Shown in pieces: positions 7,141-11,506 of a stretch of DNA of 11,506 nucleotides (positions within the stretch are counted from its first letter, which is position 1; each line of letters starts with the position of its first letter). Source of the stretch: an uncultured Saprospiraceae bacterium (GTDB taxonomy: Bacteria > Bacteroidota > Bacteroidia > Chitinophagales > Saprospiraceae); the NCBI GenBank assembly GCA_937967535.1, contig CALCMV010000048.1, positions 1-11,506 of the forward strand, written 5' to 3'. A program made the position numbers and the translations under genes. The notes beneath the pieces are model-generated. The model was not told the DNA's origin. It did no database searches and saw nothing but the letters and a program-made list of their open reading frames with translations.

Positions 7141-7221
7141 TGTAATTCGTTGAAAACGAATTAATAATTAATCTTAAACTTAAACTTTCCCGACAACTGT
7201 ACGGGATAAACTTAAACTTCC

Positions 7222-9291
7222 TTAGTACGACAAGACCTCCCCAATCACTTTACTCACCTTCTCTGCCGAAGGAATCATCTCATACTCCAATACATTGTTC
7301 AATGGAATCGCGGGCATATCTGCCGAACCGATAGTACGTACAGGTGCGTCAAGATGCTCAAAACAATTTTCCTGAATACGTGCTGCTATGCTTTGGGCAA
7401 ATGAATTGCTAACAGGTTCTTCCGTCAAAACAATACAACGATTGTGCTTGCGTACTTCGCTGTAAATCAAATCAGTATCAAGCGGATTGAGCGTACGTAA
7501 ATCTAAAATAGAGACTTTACCTTTATGATTTTCTTGTGCGTTCAATGACCAATGAACGCCCATGCCATAGGTCACGACCACGAGCGATTCGCCTGCTTCA
7601 ATGTGCGCCTCATCTGCTTCGAGTACCATACGACCTTTGCCAAATGGAATCACATAATCCTCGTCCGGTTCGATAGTTTTGGCGGCGGCTGTGCCTTTTA
7701 TTTTTGACCAATACAGCCCCTTATGCTCAAAAATCACCACCGGATTCGGGTCATAATAAGCAGATTTCATCAAGCCTTTCAAGTCGGCACCGGTGGAGGG
7801 ATAAGCGATTTTCAGACCACGAATATTGCACACCACACTCTCTACACTCGAGGAGTGATACGGACCGCCGCCACCATAAGCACCAATCGGCACACGCAAG
7901 ACCATACTCACCGGAAATTTTCCATTCGACAGATAGCAGGAACGGCTGACTTCGGTGAAAAGCTGATTCATACCGGGCCAAATATAATCTGCAAATTGTA
8001 CCTCCACAATCGGCTTCAAACCCGCCGCCGACATACCCACCGTACTACCAATAATAAACGCCTCCATAATCGGTGTATTGAACACCCGTTCATCCCCAAA
8101 TCGCTCTGCCAGCGTAGCCGCTTCGCGAAATACACCGCCCAATCTGCGCCCTACATCCTGTCCGTAAAGCAAGCACTCCGGGTGTTTTTCCATCAATTCC
8201 CGAATCGCAAACAACGCAGCATCTACCATCACCACTTTATCCTTGCCTTCGGGTGCGCGGATGCCCTTTTCTTCCGTAATTGGAGTTGGCACAAACTCGT
8301 GGGTGTAGAGGTCTTCCGGGCGTGGGTCTTCGGCATTCCATGCGCGGTCATAATCGGTTTTTACAGTTATCCATGCTTCTTTTTCTAATTCGTCCAATTC
8401 GTTTTCCGTAAAATCATTTCGCAACAATTGTTTGCGAAAAAGCGGAAAAGGGTCGCGTGTGCGATGCTCATCAAGGTCGTCGCGATACCACTCCATACGC
8501 ACGCCCGAAGTGTGGTGATTGAGCAATGGTACACGCGCATGTATGAGAAACGGACGGCGTTCATTTCGTATCAATTCAATGACTTCTTCAATCGTGTTGT
8601 AACATTCAAAAAAATCATTCCCATCAATCGTGCGAGTCTCCAAACCGTTGAAACCCCGCGCATAACCCGTTGCATCCGTTGCACGAAATTCGCTGGCATG
8701 CGCCGAAATATCCCACTCATTATCCTGTACCACAAAAAGTATTGGCAGCTTCTTCAAAACCGCCATTTGGAAGGCTTCCGATACCTCGCCCTCCGTAATA
8801 CAAGCATCGCCCAAGGAACATGCCACGATAGGAAATTGCCCACCATAATCCTCATCCATGCCCAGCAATTCCTTATATTTGATACCCATAGCAACACCTG
8901 CCGCCGGAATTGCCTGCATACCTGTGGCAGCAGATTGGTGCGGGATAGTAGGCTTGTCGGCATCGCGCAAAGAAGGGTGTGCGTAGTAAGCACGTCCGCC
9001 CGAAAATGGGTCGTCGCGTTTTGCCATCAGTTGTAGCATCAATTCATAAGGCGTACAGCCGATGCCCAACAAAATCGAATCATCACGATAGTATGCTGCC
9101 AGAAAATCTTGCGATAGCAAGTTCATTCCAAGCGCAAGCTGAATCGCCTCGTGTCCGCGTGAAGTAGCGTGGACATATTTGACCAGATCCTTCATGTTCT
9201 CTTCGTAATATTCGGTCATGGCTTTGGCAGTTGCCATGAGGCGGAAGGCTTTCTTTAGGGTAGTTTTGGATATATTTTGTGTTGCAATCAT
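7222..9291 (-). CDS. Fused alpha/beta E1 component of a 2-oxoacid dehydrogenase (probably branched-chain)
   Basis: A 689-residue thiamine-diphosphate enzyme in which the E1-alpha and E1-beta subunits of the usual alpha2beta2 complex are one chain. It decarboxylates a 2-oxoacid and transfers the acyl group to lipoyl-E2 in the cytoplasm. Residues 1-about 330 are the alpha part: RGHEA near 45, the TPP/metal motif from Gly161-Asp162 to Asn191 (GDACITEGE ... QDN), and the HHTSG ... YRDD loop (259-272). Residues about 350-689 are the beta part: YGQDVGRRLGGVF, catalytic-type Glu410 in NTPIMEAFIIG, QFADYIWPGMNQ, and the C-terminal transketolase domain with VTYGMGVHW and DLRTLNPLD. The sequence is intact across the fusion. 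Substrate choice (branched-chain oxoacid or pyruvate) is not fixed by visible motifs; the neighbouring acyl-CoA hydratase favours branched-chain degradation. No E2 or E3 gene is present in the window. Confidence 0.93.
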   Translation of the reverse strand: MIATQNISKTTLKKAFRLMATAKAMTEYYEENMKDLVKYVHATSRGHEAIQLALGMNLLSQDFLAAYYRDDSILLGIGCTPYELMLQLMAKRDDPFSGGRAYYAHPSLRDADKPTIPHQSAATGMQAIPAAGVAMGIKYKELLGMDEDYGGQFPIVACSLGDACITEGEVSEAFQMAVLKKLPILFVVQDNEWDISAHASEFRATDATGYARGFNGLETRTIDGNDFFECYNTIEEVIELIRNERRPFLIHARVPLLNHHTSGVRMEWYRDDLDEHRTRDPFPLFRKQLLRNDFTENELDELEKEAWITVKTDYDRAWNAEDPRPEDLYTHEFVPTPITEEKGIRAPEGKDKVVMVDAALFAIRELMEKHPECLLYGQDVGRRLGGVFREAATLAERFGDERVFNTPIMEAFIIGSTVGMSAAGLKPIVEVQFADYIWPGMNQLFTEVSRSCYLSNGKFPVSMVLRVPIGAYGGGGPYHSSSVESVVCNIRGLKIAYPSTGADLKGLMKSAYYDPNPVVIFEHKGLYWSKIKGTAAAKTIEPDEDYVIPFGKGRMVLEADEAHIEAGESLVVVTYGMGVHWSLNAQENHKGKVSILDLRTLNPLDTDLIYSEVRKHNRCIVLTEEPVSNSFAQSIAARIQENCFEHLDAPVRTIGSADMPAIPLNNVLEYEMIPSAEKVSKVIGEVLSY

Positions 9292-9509
9292 TTTACTTGC
9301 TATAAAATGTAAAATCTTGTCATTCGTCAGGACAAGTTGTAAAATAATAAATGTAAAGTATAAATCCCGATAGCTATTGTGTAGTACGTGTACAATACAT
9401 TTACATTTTTTTATTGTTTAATAACTTAAAAAATCAATAGTATAAGAAATGTCTCGCGTTCATTCGCGTTATACAAATTTACATTTTACATTTAAATATT
9501 TAAATATTT
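9292..9509. other. Intergenic region between hydratase and E1, rich in TGTAAA/TTTACA words
   Basis: No gene is seen. The sequence has repeated TGTAAAAT or ATGTAAA words (near 9307, 9338, 9351) and their inverted forms TTTACATT (near 9411 and 9479), so parts can pair over a long loop. A perfect 6-bp hairpin CTTGTC/GACAAG lies at 9316-9336. A TAAATTTG box on the minus strand (9481-9474) fits the -7 consensus but has no -33 partner, so a separate E1 promoter is possible yet unproven. Confidence 0.4.
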
Positions 9510-10283
9510 TTATTTTTTCTTAAAAGCCGCAATAGCATTCTTACTATATTCCGACAAAAGAAGCTGTCCACTCATCTCTGCTCTTCTTTCTAATAAAGTA
9601 TCCCAATGCTCTGTACCTTCCCAAAAAACACGTTTGAGCAGACGCATAGCTTCGGGGTTCGAGTTGACCAGTTTTTGGGCTAATACTTCGATAGCAGCAT
9701 CCATATCTTCCACATTATCGAAAACTTCGGCGTATAAACCCATGGCATTTGCCCAGATAGCATCGCGCCATTCGGTGGCATCAATAGCGAGTTGGGACAT
9801 GGCGGATGTGCCGATTTTGCGTTCTATTGTCGGACCAACGACGAAAGGACCAATACCTACTGCCAATTCGCTCAACTTAATAGAAGCATATTTTGTTGCA
9901 AAGCAATAATCAACTGCCGAAGCAATCCCTACACCACCACCAACAGCCTTGCCTTGTACACGCCCGATGATGAGTTTGGGACACTTACGACAAGCATTAA
10001 TAACATTGGCAAAGCCCATGAAAAACTTTTTGCCTGTATCAAAATCTTCAATAGACATCAGCTCGTCGAAACTCGCACCGGCGCAGAATGTACGGTCTCC
10101 GGCACTTTTCAGGACGATGACTTTGACTGCTTTATTTTCGCCGGCTTGGGTGATGGCTTGGGTAAATTTGGCGAGGAGTACGCCGGGAAGAGAATTGTGA
10201 GCAGGATGGAAAAAGGTGATAGTAGCGATACCGTTTTCAATTTCTGTATTGATATTGCCTTGTAATTTGATTGATAATTCCAT
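9510..10283 (-). CDS. Enoyl-CoA hydratase/isomerase family protein (crotonase fold)
   Basis: A 257-residue cytoplasmic crotonase-family enzyme of typical length, starting at the ATG at 10283. The oxyanion-hole segments are visible: CAGASFDEL (67-75) and GKAVGGGVGIASAVDY (111-126). The two catalytic glutamates of rat mitochondrial hydratase map to Gly119 (Glu144 position, GGGVG instead of GGGCE) and Glu139 (Glu164 position, KLSELAVGIGPF), so only one acid remains. One-glutamate members include isomerases and some specialised hydratases; a methylglutaconyl-CoA-hydratase-like role in leucine breakdown would suit the adjacent E1 gene, but this is inference. The next gene in the same direction, E1, starts 218 bp downstream. 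A 16-base palindrome (9494-9509) abuts the stop codon but has no terminator character. A -7-like box lies at 10331-10324, about 40 bases before the start, next to a long palindrome. Confidence 0.88.
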   Translation of the reverse strand: MELSIKLQGNINTEIENGIATITFFHPAHNSLPGVLLAKFTQAITQAGENKAVKVIVLKSAGDRTFCAGASFDELMSIEDFDTGKKFFMGFANVINACRKCPKLIIGRVQGKAVGGGVGIASAVDYCFATKYASIKLSELAVGIGPFVVGPTIERKIGTSAMSQLAIDATEWRDAIWANAMGLYAEVFDNVEDMDAAIEVLAQKLVNSNPEAMRLLKRVFWEGTEHWDTLLERRAEMSGQLLLSEYSKNAIAAFKKK

Positions 10284-10323
10284 GCGAATTTTTTGTAATT
10301 GAAATGGAGGAAAAATTTATTTG

Positions 10324-10331
10324 CAAAGATA
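10324..10331 (-). promoter_or_regulatory. -7 promoter element of the hydratase gene
   Basis: TATCTTTG on the minus strand matches TAnnTTTG about 40 bases before the hydratase ATG. No good TTTG box is present at the normal 19-base spacing (a TTG at 10346-10344 is only 12 bases away), so this would be a weak or activator-dependent promoter. Confidence 0.42.
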
Positions 10332-10354
10332 GTGATATATAATCAAGTTGAAGG

Positions 10355-10382
10355 TCATTTTTTGTACTGTCACAAAAAATGA
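10355..10382. promoter_or_regulatory. 28-bp perfect inverted repeat upstream of the hydratase promoter (candidate operator)
   Basis: TCATTTTTTGT (10355-10365) and ACAAAAAATGA (10372-10382) are exact inverted copies of 11 bases around the 6-base centre ACTGTC. It lies just upstream of the hydratase -7 box, where the -33 region would be, a common place for a dimeric regulator. On the plus strand the second arm is followed by five T, so a plus-strand terminator-like fold is the alternative, but no plus-strand gene ends here. Confidence 0.45.
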
Positions 10383-10610
10383 TTTTTCGGCGTTGTTTTT
10401 GATTATGAATCAATAAGCCCTTTTGACGAAAAACTTCTTGCTGTGCTTTTGTAATTTTTATGTCATAAAAAATTATTTTTTACATTTCATTAATTTAAAA
10501 TACTGATATACAGTTAATAATAAATTATTAAATATTTTACTTTGATTGTTTTTTATTTCTTATTCAAATTTAATTAAAAACTTATGTAAGTGCTTGATTT
10601 TTAAGGTAAA

Positions 10611-10628
10611 ACATGCAAAACATGCAAA
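10611..10628. repeat. Tandem 9-bp repeat ACATGCAAA x2
   Basis: Two exact head-to-tail copies of ACATGCAAA are followed by a degenerate third unit (GCCATACAAA). They lie about 38 bases upstream of the -33 box of the right-hand promoter, a plausible but unproven activator site. Confidence 0.4.
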
Positions 10629-10665
10629 GCCATACAAATTTATTTTAAATTTATAAAAAAACTTA

Positions 10666-10696
10666 TTTGTCCACAAGGAAATATTTCTTATTTTTG
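10666..10696 (+). promoter_or_regulatory. Promoter of the lamin-tail-domain protein gene
   Basis: TTTG (10666-10669), a 19-base spacer and TATTTTTG (10689-10696) give a full Bacteroidota promoter. Transcription would start near 10703, leaving a leader of about 140 bases, which contains a hairpin GTGCAT/ATGCAC (10781-10801). Confidence 0.72.
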
Positions 10697-10843
10697 TTTT
10701 GTGTGTTCAATTTTCGGAATTTATTTTTCCCTGTCATACAAATGCAACTAAAATGCTTTTTTTGCGTCTTAATATTACAGGTGCATAAGAATTTAATGCA
10801 CTTACAGCCTGTTGCTATTCACATAAACTCAAAATAATAGACA

Positions 10844-11506
10844 ATGCGTATCATGAAATTAAAAGGCTATTTTCCAATTACTAACAAACTCAAACTATCT
10901 GCCATATTACCACTATTACTATTTTCTGTGTTTGCTCAAGGGCAGACCGAAGTAGTTATCAATGAAATCAATTATCGTTCGGTAGAAATACAAGAAAATC
11001 TTGAGTTCATTGAATTGCACAATACAAGTGCATCTGCCATAGACCTATCGGGTTGGTATTTGACTGATGGTATTACATACGAATTTCCCGGAGGTACAAG
11101 TATTCCGGCGGGAGGCTATCTTGTTGTTTGTGCTGACCCGGCTCAATGTCAATCTGATTTTGGAATCAGCGGTGCTTATGGTCCTTTTATGGGAGCATTG
11201 AGCAACGAATCGGATGATGTTATTTTGAGAGATGCAAATTTCAAAATAGTAGATGAAGTAGATTATGACGGTTGGAAAGAATGGCCTAATGTCAGATATC
11301 AGGATTTTGAGGATATTCGCGCTATTCCAACCAGACCTATCGGTACTGATTATACAGAAACATTTACTCAAAAAGTCGCTATTTCCATTCAAAAGATTAA
11401 TCCTAATCTGGATGGAAAACATGGCGGTGCGTGGGGAGCGGGTACACCGACACCGGGTACTCAAAACCTAGGATATGATAATAACTACACAGTACTTCCG
11501 GTAATA
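10844..11506 (+). CDS. Secreted lamin-tail-domain (LTD) protein, 3' truncated by the window
   Basis: The frame is open from the ATG at 10844 to the last base (221 codons), so the C-terminal part is outside the window. A second ATG at 10853 (MKLKGYF) is an equally good start. Residues 1-33 look like a signal peptide: a basic n-region (KLKGYFPITNKLK), the hydrophobic core LSAILPLLLFSVFA, with cleavage probable near AQG. Residues about 36-142 form a lamin tail domain (PF00932-like): VVINEINYRS, EFIELHNTSASAIDLSGW, EFPGGTSIPAGGYLVV and DDVILRDANFKIVDEVDYD. The segment ending GGAWGAGTPTPGTQN (194-208) is the usual close of LTD units in large Bacteroidota exoproteins. Such N-terminal LTDs often precede CotH-kinase, nuclease or further repeat domains and a T9SS tail; which applies here is unknown. 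It is expected to act outside the cell or at its surface. Confidence 0.85.
   Translation, partial: MRIMKLKGYFPITNKLKLSAILPLLLFSVFAQGQTEVVINEINYRSVEIQENLEFIELHNTSASAIDLSGWYLTDGITYEFPGGTSIPAGGYLVVCADPAQCQSDFGISGAYGPFMGALSNESDDVILRDANFKIVDEVDYDGWKEWPNVRYQDFEDIRAIPTRPIGTDYTETFTQKVAISIQKINPNLDGKHGGAWGAGTPTPGTQNLGYDNNYTVLPVI

Larger units (their letters stand above)
6919..7221. other. 303-bp intergenic region between E1 and the helicase
   Basis: No gene is supported here. From right to left it holds a direct repeat AAACTTAAACTT (7176-7187 and 7208-7219) flanking a short CCCG...CGGG hairpin, two perfect hairpins (7117-7140 and 7144-7162), the helicase promoter (7002-7032), and a GC-richer stretch (6925-6960) in which GGTAGA/ACGGTAGACG-like units recur in the helicase leader. 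Confidence 0.6.
10284..10843. other. 560-bp AT-rich divergent regulatory region
   Basis: No coding sequence is supported. It separates the minus-strand hydratase from the plus-strand lamin-tail gene. It holds the hydratase -7 box and adjacent 28-bp palindrome, low-complexity AT palindromes (10467-10481 and 10514-10531), a 9-bp tandem repeat (10611-10628), a strong plus-strand promoter (10666-10696) and a small hairpin in the leader of the right-hand gene (10781-10801). Confidence 0.6.

Noticed and set aside
7723..8388. Long plus-strand open frame (221 codons), and a similar one at 8428-9036, opposite E1
   Set aside because: The composition is that of a frame antisense to a conserved enzyme, with no recognisable motif; the E1 frame is continuous and well conserved.
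9474..9481. TAAATTTG as a promoter for E1
   Set aside because: The box fits TAnnTTTG but no TTG or TTTG lies at a usual distance, and such words are expected by chance in AT-rich DNA; it is mentioned only in the gap entry.
9494..9509. 16-bp palindrome at the hydratase stop codon as a terminator
   Set aside because: It is entirely A/T, gives no stable stem, and is not followed by a U-tract after a GC-rich arm on the coding strand.
10467..10531. AT-only palindromes (10467-10481 and 10514-10531) as operators or an origin
   Set aside because: They are low-complexity A/T runs in a very AT-rich spacer with no associated boxes, so chance is a sufficient explanation.
11045..11464. 139-codon minus-strand frame at the right edge
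   Set aside because: It lies entirely opposite the lamin-tail domain, whose frame has a signal peptide, a promoter and family motifs.

Overview
The window looks like a piece of a Bacteroidota chromosome, possibly from a Saprospiria- or Cytophagia-like lineage. Three things in the sequence support the phylum. One protein ends in a type IX secretion (T9SS) C-terminal sorting domain. Promoters fit the Bacteroidota pattern TTTG - about 19 bases - TAnnTTTG. Start codons lack Shine-Dalgarno sequences and sit in A/T-rich leaders. A single-chain alpha/beta E1 dehydrogenase is also common in this phylum. The assignment below phylum level is a guess. No tRNA, rRNA, CRISPR array, integrase or recognisable insertion-sequence transposase is present.

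Layout. Bases 2-1021 (+): the 3' part of an AAA+ ATPase with a winged helix and a PD-(D/E)xK-type C-terminal domain (archaeal-ATPase/DUF234 family), cut by the window edge. Bases 1080-2330 (-): a secreted endonuclease/exonuclease/phosphatase (EEP) enzyme with a T9SS sorting tail, convergent with the first gene. Bases 2542-3953 (-): a translationally coupled pair made of a HipA-superfamily Ser/Thr kinase followed by a small HipA-N-terminal-domain (HipS-like) protein, closed by a good intrinsic terminator. Bases 4019-4124: a 106-bp element with 20-bp inverted ends, like a MITE or REP repeat. Bases 4126-6918 (-): a large SF1 helicase with a degenerate nuclease-like tail and its own promoter. Bases 7222-9291 (-): a fused 2-oxoacid dehydrogenase E1. 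Bases 9510-10283 (-): an enoyl-CoA hydratase/isomerase. Bases 10284-10843: a 560-bp AT-rich divergent promoter region. Bases 10844-11506 (+): the start of a secreted lamin-tail-domain protein that runs off the right edge.

How the genes may work together. The hydratase and E1 genes lie in the same direction and fit one catabolic route (oxidative decarboxylation of branched 2-oxoacids, then hydration or isomerisation of the acyl-CoA). They are 218 bp apart, so tight co-transcription is not proven. The kinase and HipS-like genes overlap by 4 bases (ATGA) and very probably form a two-gene toxin-antitoxin-like module. Compared with the described hipBST systems the gene order is reversed and no HipB-type DNA-binding gene is visible. 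With the helicase-nuclease upstream, the repeat element and the DUF234-type ATPase-nuclease, the left 7 kb has an accessory-region character. The right 4.5 kb is ordinary metabolism followed by a surface or secreted protein.
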